A DNA stretch of 64,000 nt from Flavobacteriaceae bacterium (GTDB taxonomy: Bacteria > Bacteroidota > Bacteroidia > Flavobacteriales > Flavobacteriaceae), in contig JAOXRU010000491.1 in assembly GCA_025800395.1 (NCBI GenBank), positions 1 to 64,000 of the forward strand. The letters are read 5' to 3'. Position 1 is the stretch's first letter; every line of letters begins with the position of its first letter. A program made the translations under genes and the position numbers. Below are positions 52,069-62,239 of this stretch, piece after piece. A model generated the notes under the pieces. It saw nothing but the letters and a program-made list of their open reading frames with translations. It was not told where the DNA came from and made no database searches.

Positions 52069-53427
52069 CTATTTATTTAAGATGTAATAGCCCCAAGCTG
52101 GTAATTCTGTAATTTGGTTGGCTACAAATTCTTTATTCATATTGCTGAGCACTGTTTGATATCCCTCTGTCAACACTATTTTATCGCTAACTGGGGCATT
52201 GCTAAGGTTTGCAATAAAAACAATAGATTGGCCGTTTTTTTCTCGTTTAAAAGCCAAAACTTGGGTGTCTTTTTCTGTTGGGATTCTATGGTAAGTTGCT
52301 GCTTCTTTTCCGCCATCTAAAGCATCGGATTTCTTTTTAAGCGCATTTAATTTGGTGTAATAATCATAGAAGAATCCTTTGGTTTTTGGTAAACTGTCTT
52401 TTTCGAAAAAAGCGAGTCTTTTGTCCAAATCATATTCCTGACCATTATAGATCAATGGCATGCCCGGTAGGGTGTAACTTAATGCTGCCATAACTTCTGC
52501 AGCATTCCCCATACGTTCTTTTACGGTACCATTCCAAGAATTTTCATCGTGATTGGAAGTAAATAACATCGATATATCATCTTTTTGTAAAACACTATCC
52601 GTTTTTTGCATATAGGCGTCTATATGGCTTACATCCATAGTACCTTGTGCTATTTTGTTCATAATATGATGCAGCTCCCAGCCGTATTGCATATCGAATG
52701 CTTTGTGCAATAGTTCGGCTTTTTCTGCCTCCGCTAGCATAAAAACAGGTTTGATTTTGTGCAAACTATCCGATGCTGTCTCCCAAAAATCGGTAGGAAC
52801 TTCACCCGCTACATCGCACCGAAATCCGTCTACTCCAACCTCAGAAACCCAGTATTGCATATCTGCAATCATTGCTTCTCGCAATTTTGGATTGTTATAG
52901 TCTAGCTTGGCTACATCCGTCCAGTCATATGGGGCAATTACCTGTCCTGTACTATCTTTGGCATAATAATCTGGATGGTTTTGCATCCAATCATGGTCCC
53001 AAGCGGTATGATTGGCTACCCAATCCATAATTACATACATGCCTTCTGCATGTGCTTTGTCTACCAAGGCTCGGAAATCTGCTAGAGTGCCAAATTCTGG
53101 GTTGATAGCTCGATAGTCTTGTATAGAATAATAGCTCCCTAAACCTCCTTTGCGTTTTTCTTTTCCAATCGGATGTATTGGCATGGTCCACAATATATCA
53201 ACACCCATTTCTTTTAGTTTAGGAATGTCTTTTTGGAATGCAGCAAAAGTACCTTCTGGCGAATACTGACGAATATTGATTTCGTAGATTACAGCTTTCT
53301 CCAAAAAACTGTCGTTTATTCCTGTAGTTTTTGTCGTTTCTATTGTTGTTTTAGACTTTTGCTTGTTCGCGTCTTTACAACTTACAACACTTAAAATAGA
53401 TAGGAGAATTAAAAATAATTGTTTCAT
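52069..53427 (-). CDS. GH13 alpha-amylase-like lipoprotein
   Basis: This 452-residue protein is a lipoprotein (SILSVVSC) with a GH13 catalytic barrel. It contains DWVANHTAWDHDW, the nucleophile in GFRCDVAGEV (Asp205), the acid in FMLAEAE (Glu233) and the transition-state Asp in FTSNHDENSW (Asp294). It is the last gene of the leftward operon, 6 bases after the preceding GH13 gene. Envelope location is inferred from the lipobox; the side of the outer membrane is not clear from the residues after Cys. Confidence 0.92.
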   Translation of the reverse strand: MKQLFLILLSILSVVSCKDANKQKSKTTIETTKTTGINDSFLEKAVIYEINIRQYSPEGTFAAFQKDIPKLKEMGVDILWTMPIHPIGKEKRKGGLGSYYSIQDYRAINPEFGTLADFRALVDKAHAEGMYVIMDWVANHTAWDHDWMQNHPDYYAKDSTGQVIAPYDWTDVAKLDYNNPKLREAMIADMQYWVSEVGVDGFRCDVAGEVPTDFWETASDSLHKIKPVFMLAEAEKAELLHKAFDMQYGWELHHIMNKIAQGTMDVSHIDAYMQKTDSVLQKDDISMLFTSNHDENSWNGTVKERMGNAAEVMAALSYTLPGMPLIYNGQEYDLDKRLAFFEKDSLPKTKGFFYDYYTKLNALKKKSDALDGGKEAATYHRIPTEKDTQVLAFKREKNGQSIVFIANLSNAPVSDKIVLTEGYQTVLSNMNKEFVANQITELPAWGYYILNK

Positions 53428-53433
53428 GGTTAT

Positions 53434-55692
53434 TTAATTTTTTACAATGGCATATCCCATTGGAGGTACGGTATGATTTTTATAATTAATATCTGTATTA
53501 CCAGTATTGAAAATGAGTGTAATTTCTTGATCTAAATAGCGTCTTTTAGCAACGCCATGGGTATCGGATACTTCTATCCACCTGAAATCGCCATAGAGTA
53601 GGGGCATGTTGTTTCTACGCTTTTTAATAAGCGAGCTTACCTGCTTCTTTAGTCTGTCTTCGTGTTTGTTTAAACCTTCAAATTGCATTTGCTTGCGATT
53701 ATCAGGATCGTTGCCTCCGATACTTCCGTATTCATCGCCATAATATATACAAGGAATCCCAGGCATGCTAAGGTTAAAAGCGTGCAGCAATTCTAGTTTT
53801 TTGTAAGCGGTAGTATCGCTCATGCCAACTACTCTTTGCCAACCAGCTGCTTTTGCATCTTCGGTAAAAGACACATCTCTGGAGGCGTAGCTTATAAATC
53901 TTGCTTTATCCTGATTACCTGAAATGTTTCCCATTAGGTGATGGTGCCCATAATATTTCAAGCTTTTTTCTACAGCAATAGCTAATTGCTTAAAACTTTG
54001 CTTGTTGGCAAAAGTCTGAACTGCAGCATCGTATAGGTTGAAATCGAACTGTCCATCGAGCATACCGTTGTTAATATAGCTATTAATAAGTTCGTAGCTT
54101 CCATAAGTTTCGCCTATTTGAAAAATTGGCCGATTGCTACGGTTTTTAATTTTTTTGGTAAGTGTACGCCAAAATTCGAGTTGAATATGTTTGGTGGCAT
54201 CATGTCTAAAACCATCTAAATCATACTTAGTAATCCAAAACGCAGCCGAATCTGTCATCTGTTCTACTACTTCGGGTTTACTAAAATCTAGAGTTGGTAA
54301 AAAGGTATCGAACCAGGTAGTAAGTCGATGTTCGTCCCATTTTTCTGTATTCATTGTGCCATCCGGCAGGTACAAAGGTGTAGCCCAATCTGGGTTAGCT
54401 TGTATAATGGGATGATCGCGATGTACATGGTTGGCAACATAGTCTAGAATTACATTAATATCTTGTGCATGGGCTTTTTGTAATAGTTTCTTTAAAACGG
54501 CTTCTGATCCAAACCGATAATCGACTTTGGTATTAGAAATGGGCCAATAACCATGGTAAGCCGAAAATTTGGTTAATGGATCTGGCCAAAGACCAAATGC
54601 CCCTTCCGGATTTTGGGTGATAGGGGACAGCCATATAGTGTTAATCCCAAGGTTTTTGAAGTATCCAGATTCTATTTTTTGCAATATCCCTTCCAGATCG
54701 CCACCATAATAATTGGCTTTTGGGTGAATACTGTCGTTGGCAACTTTCTTGGTGTTTTGCGGGTTTCCATCTTTAAACCGATCTACCATTAGAAAATACA
54801 AAACATTGCTGTGAAAATCGGAACGTGTTAGTAATTTCGGGTCTTCTATTGGTTTTCCGTCTTGTAAGGGTAAAAGCAAATCATTGCTGCGACCATTGGA
54901 GTTGGCAGCAACTATGCGAAGCATGCTTCGTCCTTTCTTCGGTTTTGCAATAGGTGAAAACGCTAATTGTTTTTGAGTTTTGGAGACTTGTTTGTTAAAA
55001 ACCAACTGGGCATCGTTATACACCAAAACTTTGTTTATTCCTTCTGGTGCGTTAATTATAAAGCCATGATCGGAATTGGATGTTAATTCGATAAATGGTG
55101 CTTCGCCTTTATTGTTTTCAATCTTCCAAATAGAATTTGTCCCTCCCATACCGTTAGACTTCTGCAAAGTATTGTTGGGGTCGGCTTGGTCTTTACCGTC
55201 TATTTGTAGCACATATTCGTATTGTCCACTTGCCAAAGCCTTTTCATACACATAGGTTTTGTTTTTGGCATCATATTGCAGTTGTTTTAATTGCCAATTG
55301 GTGAATTCGCCCTTGATAAAGAGATTTTCTATTGGTTCTTTAGAGGGAAGCAGCAAGCGTTGCATTTTTTTTTCGCTTTTGAACAAGGGAATATCTACAG
55401 TTTGCCCATCCAAGTAGATTCTGAGGTTTTCTATAGGTGCAAAACTTTCATTCGTTTTAAGTACTAAAGCATTGTCGCCCTGGTTCCAATTGGTATGAAA
55501 AGCCTGGTTTTGTCCTATACTATCGATTTTATGGTAGTTTAGGACGTAATCTTCCAAAACAATGCGAGTACTATCTATCTGCATGCGAACCGGGCTAGAA
55601 AGCACATTAGATATTGCCTTTGTTTCATCTGCTTGTGGTTCTTGGCAGGCCCAAACTCCTAATATTGCTAGAAAAATGAAGATTTTTTTCAT
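53434..55692 (-). CDS. Large GH13 lipoprotein with N-terminal beta domains
   Basis: This 752-residue lipoprotein (LAILGVWAC) has about 290 residues of beta-sandwich domains before the GH13 barrel. One of these resembles a CBM48/E-set starch-binding fold (NLFIKGEFTNWQLKQLQ, GQYEYVLQIDG). Catalytic residues are Asp498 (GFRHDATK), Glu528 (IGETYGS) and Asp595 (ISGNQDKAR). The usual NHD has become NQD. A surface or periplasmic glucan-cleaving role fits. It lies 2 bases after the next GH13 gene. Confidence 0.92.
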   Translation of the reverse strand: MKKIFIFLAILGVWACQEPQADETKAISNVLSSPVRMQIDSTRIVLEDYVLNYHKIDSIGQNQAFHTNWNQGDNALVLKTNESFAPIENLRIYLDGQTVDIPLFKSEKKMQRLLLPSKEPIENLFIKGEFTNWQLKQLQYDAKNKTYVYEKALASGQYEYVLQIDGKDQADPNNTLQKSNGMGGTNSIWKIENNKGEAPFIELTSNSDHGFIINAPEGINKVLVYNDAQLVFNKQVSKTQKQLAFSPIAKPKKGRSMLRIVAANSNGRSNDLLLPLQDGKPIEDPKLLTRSDFHSNVLYFLMVDRFKDGNPQNTKKVANDSIHPKANYYGGDLEGILQKIESGYFKNLGINTIWLSPITQNPEGAFGLWPDPLTKFSAYHGYWPISNTKVDYRFGSEAVLKKLLQKAHAQDINVILDYVANHVHRDHPIIQANPDWATPLYLPDGTMNTEKWDEHRLTTWFDTFLPTLDFSKPEVVEQMTDSAAFWITKYDLDGFRHDATKHIQLEFWRTLTKKIKNRSNRPIFQIGETYGSYELINSYINNGMLDGQFDFNLYDAAVQTFANKQSFKQLAIAVEKSLKYYGHHHLMGNISGNQDKARFISYASRDVSFTEDAKAAGWQRVVGMSDTTAYKKLELLHAFNLSMPGIPCIYYGDEYGSIGGNDPDNRKQMQFEGLNKHEDRLKKQVSSLIKKRRNNMPLLYGDFRWIEVSDTHGVAKRRYLDQEITLIFNTGNTDINYKNHTVPPMGYAIVKN

Positions 55693-55694
55693 TT

Positions 55695-57536
55695 CTATTG
55701 GTTTTTGAATTGAAATATTTTAGATGACTTTGCGCTAATAGCTATAGAATCTTCGAGTAGGGTGTTTTGTCCACTAATTACCTCTAAGGCATTGGCCTGT
55801 GTAGGTAGGATTTCTCTAAACCTACGAAGGTCTATTTCTTGGTCTTCTATATTGTTGTTTATTACCACCATTACTACATCTTCTTTATGGTATCGGAAGT
55901 ATACAAAAACATTGTTTTCTGGAATAAATTGCTTGGTTTTACCGGAGTGGATTACCTTTTGATTTTTGCGCCATTGAAATAATGTAGCAGTATGCTCAAA
56001 ATATTCTTTTTGTTTCGCGGTTCGTTCTATAGGATCAAAAGCATTTTGAGTATCTCCATCCCATCCACCAGGAAAATCTCTACGGATATCGCCATCGCCA
56101 ACTTCTTTTTTACCTTGCATACCTATAGCACTACCGTAATATAATTGTGGAATACCTCTATGTGTGGCTAACAAGGTCATAATTAGTTTATAATCTGCTA
56201 TATCTGGATAGAGTTGATTAATTCTTGGTGTGTCATGATTTTCGGCAAATATTAATAGTTGGTTGGTGTCTGGATACAAAAAATCGTTCACCATGTTTTC
56301 GTATACCTTTATTAGGCCTTCTGTCCAAGTGGCTTTTTCTTCATGAAAAACTTCCATAATAGCATCGTGCAATGTAAAATCCATCACCGCAGGACAGTGG
56401 GAATTATAATTTTGCAAGGCACCTATTTTGCTGTCTTTTTGCCAATAAGCGATTTGTGCTTGGTCGTGCAGCCAAACTTCTCCAACAATATTAAAATTGG
56501 GGTACTCTTGCATAATTGCGGCTGTCCATTTAGCAATTGCTTCTTTGTCGTTGTATGAGTAGGTGTCTACCCGAAATCCATCCAAATCTGCATACTCAAT
56601 CCACCATATTGCATTTTGTATGAGATATTGCAATACCAATGGATGTCTTTGGTTGAGATCTGGCATGGTAGACACAAACCAGCCATCTTCACAGTATTTT
56701 TTGTCTCTTTCCGAAAAATTGGGATCGTATTGGGTAGTCATTCGGTAGTTCGAATTGGCATAACCTGGAAATTGATGAATCCAATCGTAAGTAGGAAGAT
56801 CTTGTATCATCCAATGCGTGATTCCCCAATGATTGGTTACATAATCCATGATAAGTTTCATGTCGCGTTTGTGCAATTCTGCCCCAAGTTTGCGATACAA
56901 AGCATTGGTTCCATACCGAGGATCAATGCGATATACATCGCTTTGGGCGTAAGTATGATACGAATATTTATCGTCGTTATCGGCCAACATTGGGGTGCTC
57001 CAAATGGCGGTCATACCCAAATTTTCGATATAATCTAAATTGTTGATAATACCTTGTATATCTCCACCGTGTCTTCCACCATGGTAAGAGCGGTCTGCCT
57101 TTTCTGCCATTTCGGGATGGCTGTCGTTGCCAGGATCGCCATTGGCAAAACGGTCGGGCATAAGAAGATAGATCGCATCCGATGCGTCGAATCCTTTTCT
57201 GGTAGCGCTACCAGGTCTTCTTTCTTTTAATTCGTAGGTATAGGAATCTATTGTTTTTCTTCCCTTCTTTAATCGGATGATGAAAGAATCCTGATTTAAG
57301 TTTTTGGTTTCTACAGTTACAAAAAGGTAGTTTTTGTTTTCGGTCTTCTCTATTTGTATATTCTGAACATTGGGGATTTCCAATTGGTAATTGGCAATGT
57401 TCTTGCCGTAAATCATCAATTGAATCTGAGACATCTGCATGTCTTTCCACCAAAATGGGGGTTCTACACGTTCAAATTGGGCAAATGCAATTTGAGAAGC
57501 GAAAATCAACAATAGGAGAAATGGTTTGTATTTCAT
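55695..57536 (-). CDS. GH13 neopullulanase / cyclomaltodextrinase-type enzyme (SusA-like)
   Basis: This 613-residue protein has a Sec signal (LLLLIFASQIAFAQ) without a lipobox, so it should be periplasmic. An N-terminal cyclomaltodextrinase-type domain (FWWKDMQMSQIQLMIYGKNI) precedes the barrel. Catalytic Asp324 (GFRVDTYSY), Glu353 (VGEVWLHD) and Asp435 (FAENHDTPR) are intact. Its neighbours make it the analogue of SusA, which cuts maltodextrins in the periplasm of Bacteroides. Confidence 0.93.
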   Translation of the reverse strand: MKYKPFLLLLIFASQIAFAQFERVEPPFWWKDMQMSQIQLMIYGKNIANYQLEIPNVQNIQIEKTENKNYLFVTVETKNLNQDSFIIRLKKGRKTIDSYTYELKERRPGSATRKGFDASDAIYLLMPDRFANGDPGNDSHPEMAEKADRSYHGGRHGGDIQGIINNLDYIENLGMTAIWSTPMLADNDDKYSYHTYAQSDVYRIDPRYGTNALYRKLGAELHKRDMKLIMDYVTNHWGITHWMIQDLPTYDWIHQFPGYANSNYRMTTQYDPNFSERDKKYCEDGWFVSTMPDLNQRHPLVLQYLIQNAIWWIEYADLDGFRVDTYSYNDKEAIAKWTAAIMQEYPNFNIVGEVWLHDQAQIAYWQKDSKIGALQNYNSHCPAVMDFTLHDAIMEVFHEEKATWTEGLIKVYENMVNDFLYPDTNQLLIFAENHDTPRINQLYPDIADYKLIMTLLATHRGIPQLYYGSAIGMQGKKEVGDGDIRRDFPGGWDGDTQNAFDPIERTAKQKEYFEHTATLFQWRKNQKVIHSGKTKQFIPENNVFVYFRYHKEDVVMVVINNNIEDQEIDLRRFREILPTQANALEVISGQNTLLEDSIAISAKSSKIFQFKNQ

Positions 57537-57545
57537 CTGTTGTGG

Positions 57546-59855
57546 TTAAAGTGTTATTTCCAAAGGAGTATTTGGTTTTAAGCTCAAGCTTTGATTACTT
57601 ATTTGTATATCGATATCTCCGTTGTTAGCGGTAGTTAGCAGTATTTTATCGTGCTCACAATGCACAGTAATAATATGGGATCTAAAATTTATTTTAAAAG
57701 AAAAACCGTCCCATTGTTTTGGCACTTGTGGTTGTAGCGTAAGGGTATCGTTTTTGATGCGCAATCCACCAAATCCTTCTACAATGCTCATCCAAGTTCC
57801 TGCCATAGAGGTAATGTGTAATCCTTCGTGTACTTCTTTGTTGTAATCGTCCAAATCTAATCGAGAGGTACGTAAATAAAAATCATAAGCCATTTCCATA
57901 TATCCTAGATTGGCGGCTTGGATACTATGCACGCATGGCGACAACGAGGATTCGTGTACGGTAAATGGTTCGTAGTAGTTAAAATGTTTTTCTAGGTTTT
58001 CTTTAGAAAAGTGATCTTCAAAAAAGTAAAAACCTTGCAATACATCTGCTTGTTTGATGTATGGCGAGCGCAAAATACGATCCCAGCTCCAATATTGGTT
58101 TATAGGGCGTTGTTTTGGATCTAATTTAGAAGCTGGGGTCATTTCTTTGTCTAAAAAGCCATCTTGCTGCATATATACCCCAAGTTTTTCATCAAAAGGT
58201 AAGTACATTGCATCGGACACCTTTTGCCATTGGTCACGTTCGTCTTTGGTAAGTGTTGTTTTTTTAGTAATGCGATTAAAAGTATCTAGATCGTTTTTTT
58301 CTATCTGTGTGCATTGTTCATTGGCATAATGCAAGCACCATTTCGCTATATAATTGGTATACCAGTTGTTGTTTACATTGTTTTCGTATTCGTTGGGTCC
58401 TGTAACACCTAGTATAACGAAAGCTTTTTTTTGGTTGGAATAGCTTGCGCGTTGTTTCCAAAAACGGGCAATACCGATAAGTACTTCCAGTCCCATTTCG
58501 GGCATATAGGTTTTGTCTCCTGTATATCGTTCGTAATTGTAAATGGCAAATGCAATAGCGCCATTGCGATGGATTTCTTCAAAAGTAATTTCCCATTCGT
58601 TATGGCATTCTTCTCCATTCATGGTTACCATGGGGTAAAGGGCAGCACCGGAATTAAATCCGAGTTTTTCGGCATTCTCTATGGCTTTATCCAAATGCAA
58701 GTATCGATATTGTAACAAGTTTCTTGCTACTTCTTGGTTTTTGGTGGCCATGTAAAAAGGTAGGCAATAGGCTTCGGTATCCCAGTAGGTACTTCCTCCA
58801 TACTTTTCACCTGTAAATCCTTTGGGACCAATATTTAAAGAGGAATCGGTTCCTAGATAGGTCTGATTGAGATGGAAGATATTAAAACGGATGCCTTGTT
58901 GGGCTTTGATATCTCCATGTATTTGAATATCTGCCATTTCCCAAATCTTGGCCCAAGCCATTTTTTGTTGCTCTAGCAGCTTGGCGAATCCCAAAGCAAG
59001 GGCTTCTTTAAGAACCAATTGCGCTTTATTAACTAGTTCTGCTTTATCCTGTTTTCTATCGGTGGTATAGCCACCGTACTTTTGCAGTTCGAAGGTTTGT
59101 CCTTTTTCAATTGTTTTGTTGTAGGATAGGCCAATACGGGTATTATTGGATGCAGTTGTAGCTGTTAAAGATGCTTTTGTACCATTTACAAAACAAAGGG
59201 ACTGCATAAATGTACAGGTTTCAAAATGCGATTTTGCAGTTTTTGCACGTATAAATGCTTGGTCTTCTTTTTGAATGATGTGAATGTCTTCCCAGAATTG
59301 GTCGTCCCAGTTGCTGTCTTCGTTTTGGATACCGGCATCTATATAAGGAGTTGCACGTATACTTGCATCTTTATTAATAGGAGTTATTTTGTAAGAAATA
59401 GCACCAAGTTCCTCTATGGTTAAGCTAAGAAAACGTTTTACGATAACCTCAATTTCCAATCCGTTTGACAAAACAGCACGAAAATTTCGTTGGTACCAGC
59501 CTTCCTGCATATTGAGTACTCGTTTAAAATTGTTTACCTTACACGCATTTAGGTCTAAGCTAATGCCATCGATTTCGATATCTATTCCAATCCAGTTTGG
59601 TGCATTTAAAACTTTGGCAAAGTATTCTGGATACCCATTCTTCCACCAGCCAACTCGGGTTTTGTCTGGGTAGTAAACCCCAGCAATATAACTACCCTGA
59701 AAACTTTCTCCACTATAGTGCTCTTCAAAATTGGCACGTTGTCCCATGGCACCATTGCCAAGGCTAAACAAGCTTTCGGAGGCTTTTACTCGGTTTGGTT
59801 CGAAACCATTTTCTATAATGTTCCAGGGATCTTCTATGATATAATTTTGATTCAT
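57546..59855 (-). CDS. GH65 maltose phosphorylase
   Basis: This 769-residue cytoplasmic enzyme of family GH65 phosphorolyses maltose to glucose and beta-glucose-1-phosphate. Marks include the N-terminal SLGNGAMGQRANFEE, GEKYGGSTYWDTEAYCLPF, MNGEECHNEWEITFEEIH and GPNEYENNVNNNWYTNY, whose Glu489 should be the general acid. The linked beta-phosphoglucomutase gene one base away supports this rather than a trehalose or kojibiose role. No signal peptide. Confidence 0.93.
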   Translation of the reverse strand: MNQNYIIEDPWNIIENGFEPNRVKASESLFSLGNGAMGQRANFEEHYSGESFQGSYIAGVYYPDKTRVGWWKNGYPEYFAKVLNAPNWIGIDIEIDGISLDLNACKVNNFKRVLNMQEGWYQRNFRAVLSNGLEIEVIVKRFLSLTIEELGAISYKITPINKDASIRATPYIDAGIQNEDSNWDDQFWEDIHIIQKEDQAFIRAKTAKSHFETCTFMQSLCFVNGTKASLTATTASNNTRIGLSYNKTIEKGQTFELQKYGGYTTDRKQDKAELVNKAQLVLKEALALGFAKLLEQQKMAWAKIWEMADIQIHGDIKAQQGIRFNIFHLNQTYLGTDSSLNIGPKGFTGEKYGGSTYWDTEAYCLPFYMATKNQEVARNLLQYRYLHLDKAIENAEKLGFNSGAALYPMVTMNGEECHNEWEITFEEIHRNGAIAFAIYNYERYTGDKTYMPEMGLEVLIGIARFWKQRASYSNQKKAFVILGVTGPNEYENNVNNNWYTNYIAKWCLHYANEQCTQIEKNDLDTFNRITKKTTLTKDERDQWQKVSDAMYLPFDEKLGVYMQQDGFLDKEMTPASKLDPKQRPINQYWSWDRILRSPYIKQADVLQGFYFFEDHFSKENLEKHFNYYEPFTVHESSLSPCVHSIQAANLGYMEMAYDFYLRTSRLDLDDYNKEVHEGLHITSMAGTWMSIVEGFGGLRIKNDTLTLQPQVPKQWDGFSFKINFRSHIITVHCEHDKILLTTANNGDIDIQISNQSLSLKPNTPLEITL

Positions 59856-59856
59856 T

Positions 59857-60507
59857 CTAACTTTTTAATAAGAGGTCTAAAAAACGGTTTGAGACTTGGT
59901 CAAAGCCTGTAAAAACATGTTTGGCTTCTTGGAGATCTTGTTCGTTACCAATACCAATAGAAAGCATTTTTGCAGCATTTGCTGCTTCGATGCCTGCTGT
60001 TGCATCTTCGAATACCACACAAGAATCTGCTGGGGTATCGAGCAGCTTTGCTGCAATAAGAAATACTTCTGGGTCGGGTTTTGTATTACTTACAGCATTT
60101 CCATCCACTACAGCATCGAAGAAGTTGGTAAGCGCCATTTTCTCCAAAATAATTCCTGCATTTTTGCTTGCAGAGCCCAATGCAATTTTAGCGCCTTTAG
60201 ATCGGAGATACGCCAAACTTTCTTTAACGTTGGGCAATATTTCCGATTGGTCCATTTGATGAATATAATTCAAGTAATCTTCATTCTTCTTAGCCATTAA
60301 TTCTTCAAACTCGGATTCGGTGGCTTTATAGTTTCCCCATTTCAGTATCCGTTGCAAAGACAGTTTACGAGAAACTCCTTTTAATTGTTCGTTTTGTTGT
60401 AGGCTAATATCAAAGCCAAGGGTGTTTGCCATTTTTCGCCATGCGAGATAGTGGTATTTTGCCGTATCTACTATAACTCCATCGAGGTCAAAAATAAAAC
60501 CTTTCAT
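59857..60507 (-). CDS. pgmB: Beta-phosphoglucomutase
   Basis: From the ATG at 60507 this is a 216-residue HAD-fold mutase converting beta-glucose-1-phosphate to glucose-6-phosphate. The nucleophile Asp8 and acid/base Asp10 lie in FDLDGVIVDTAKYHYLAW; LGSASKNAG and VFEDATAGIEAA complete the active site. An upstream in-frame start would overlap the transporter gene by 68 bases and precede an unlikely leader, so 60507 is taken. It sits one base after the transporter stop. Confidence 0.94.
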   Translation of the reverse strand: MKGFIFDLDGVIVDTAKYHYLAWRKMANTLGFDISLQQNEQLKGVSRKLSLQRILKWGNYKATESEFEELMAKKNEDYLNYIHQMDQSEILPNVKESLAYLRSKGAKIALGSASKNAGIILEKMALTNFFDAVVDGNAVSNTKPDPEVFLIAAKLLDTPADSCVVFEDATAGIEAANAAKMLSIGIGNEQDLQEAKHVFTGFDQVSNRFLDLLLKS

Positions 60508-60508
60508 A

Positions 60509-61891
60509 TTAATTTTCTTTCGCAGGTTGGTAACTAATTGCGTTTTTATCTGTAATCCATAAGGTGGATAGTGCACCTAGTATAAGGGCAAAACCAGCAA
60601 CCAACATGGCATTAATAGTTTCTTCGCCTATAAGATGATAGGTGAAATTAATTCCGTTTAAGGCAGCAACAATTTGCGGTAATACGATAAACATATTAAA
60701 CAAGCCCATAAACATTCCCATCTTCTTTGGGTCTAAAGTACTGGAAAGCATTGCATAAGGCATAGATAATATACTGCCCCAGGCAATACCTACACAGGCA
60801 AAAGAACCTATGAGCATGGCGGGGTCTTTTATAAAATACATCGAAACAAATCCTAGTCCACCAATAAGTAAGCTAATGAGATGCACCCACTTTCGATTTA
60901 TTCTTTTCTTAGAAGTATAAAAAACCAGTACTAGGGCAAAAACCATAGAAGACAATCCGTATACCCCCATATAAGAGCCTACTTTGTTGGAAGCTTGTTG
61001 GTATTTAAGGTTGTCTGTTTCGAATTGTTTTGCAGATTCGGGTACTTCCATATTATATGCACTCAGTTCTGGTGCTGCAGCGCCAAAGGTATGTTCGGTT
61101 AGTGCAGGTGTTGCCATACTCCACATCGTGAAAAAAGCAAACCAACTAAAGAACTGTACCAAGCCCAATTTTCGCATGGTACTTGGCATATTACCAATAT
61201 TTTCTGCTATATCTTTTAAAAAGGTGTTTTTCTTGTTTTTTTGAGCAGCCCGAAATGCTTCTAAATCTTCTGGCGGATATTCGTCTGTAGTAAAGACGGT
61301 ATACAATATACTTCCTAGAAAGACTATAGCACCTATGGCAAATGCAACCTTTACAGTCATAGGTACCACTCCAGGCGCAGCCTGATCGCTTACTCCAAGC
61401 CACGAAACAAACCAAGGAAGATTGCTCGCTACCCAAGTTCCTATTCCAATAATAAGGGTTTGCATTACAAAGCCATAAGAGCGTTGGGAGTCATCTAATT
61501 TATCCGCAACAAGTGCGCGAAAAGGTTCCATAGAAACATTAATAGAAGCATCGAGTATCCAAAGCAAGCCTGCTGCCATCCACAAATAAGAGGCATGGGG
61601 TACTATAAATAATGCTATAGAACTCAAAACCGCACCTATAAGAAAATAAGGGCGTCTCCTGCCAAAGCGGCTATGCCAAGTCTTATCGCTGAGATAACCA
61701 ATTATTGGTTGAATAATTAAACCAGTAAGTGGTGCTGCAAGCCACAGAAAAGGGATTGCATCTTTGTCTGCTCCTAACGTCTGAAATATTCGAGACATAA
61801 AGCCTCCTTGTAGTGCAAAACCGAATTGAATACCTAGGAATCCAAAACTCATGTTCCAGATTTCCCAGAAATTTAATTTACGTTTTTTCAT
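60509..61891 (-). CDS. MFS/GPH-type sugar transporter
   Basis: From the ATG at 61891 this is a 460-residue inner-membrane protein with about twelve helices. It begins KKRKLNFWEIWNMSFGFLGIQFGFALQ, like MalT-type and SLC45-related glucoside transporters, and contains GYLSDKTWHSRFGRRRPYFLIGA, the loop 2-3 motif. First gene of the maltose operon. Substrate maltose or short maltodextrins is inferred from the neighbours. Confidence 0.92.
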   Translation of the reverse strand: MKKRKLNFWEIWNMSFGFLGIQFGFALQGGFMSRIFQTLGADKDAIPFLWLAAPLTGLIIQPIIGYLSDKTWHSRFGRRRPYFLIGAVLSSIALFIVPHASYLWMAAGLLWILDASINVSMEPFRALVADKLDDSQRSYGFVMQTLIIGIGTWVASNLPWFVSWLGVSDQAAPGVVPMTVKVAFAIGAIVFLGSILYTVFTTDEYPPEDLEAFRAAQKNKKNTFLKDIAENIGNMPSTMRKLGLVQFFSWFAFFTMWSMATPALTEHTFGAAAPELSAYNMEVPESAKQFETDNLKYQQASNKVGSYMGVYGLSSMVFALVLVFYTSKKRINRKWVHLISLLIGGLGFVSMYFIKDPAMLIGSFACVGIAWGSILSMPYAMLSSTLDPKKMGMFMGLFNMFIVLPQIVAALNGINFTYHLIGEETINAMLVAGFALILGALSTLWITDKNAISYQPAKEN

Positions 61892-62239
61892 GTCGATTCG
61901 TATCTGATCTATGATAAGAACCAAGGTCTTATCAAAACTATTTGTTGTTGGAAAAGTAAATGCATAGCTTTGATTACCTACAAATATAAGATATAATTTG
62001 GTTTACCCTAATGCCCGCTTTCTATGAAGTGTGGTTACGAAAATTTTTAGTAGGCTTTGTAGCATGAATTATCTGTTCCTTTTTCGGCAGAATTAACAAA
62101 TAATTTATATCGAACTCACGTTATTTATACCATTTATAGTTTAAAACCACCCCAATAAATAGCCCTTTTAAAACAGAAATGGTATTAGAATTAATGGTTG
62201 TTGGCTACATTCGCTAAGTTTTTCATAGATAAGAGCACA
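61892..62239. other. Intergenic region between the regulator and the maltose operon
   Basis: These 348 bases contain the repeat end at 62098-62122, a second core word AATAGCCCTT (62158-62167) that occurs in copies A and B, and a minus-strand TATATTTG (61988-61981) that could be the operon's -7 box. No full LacI-type operator was seen here. No coding frame is supported. Confidence 0.5.
62098..62122 (-). repeat. Fragment of the structured repeat family (copy C)
   Basis: Read on the minus strand from 62122 this gives AACGTGAGTTCGATATAAATTATTT, matching the left end of copy B (7756-7780) at 23 of 25 positions. Sequence beyond it on the minus strand does not follow copy B closely, and the core word AATAGCCCTT lies on the other side, at 62158. 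It appears to be a truncated or rearranged remnant. Confidence 0.6.

Noticed and set aside
62037-62051. ACGAAAATTTTTAGT as a second LacI-type operator
   Set aside because: Only the left half matches the operator at 63393; the right half is not complementary.
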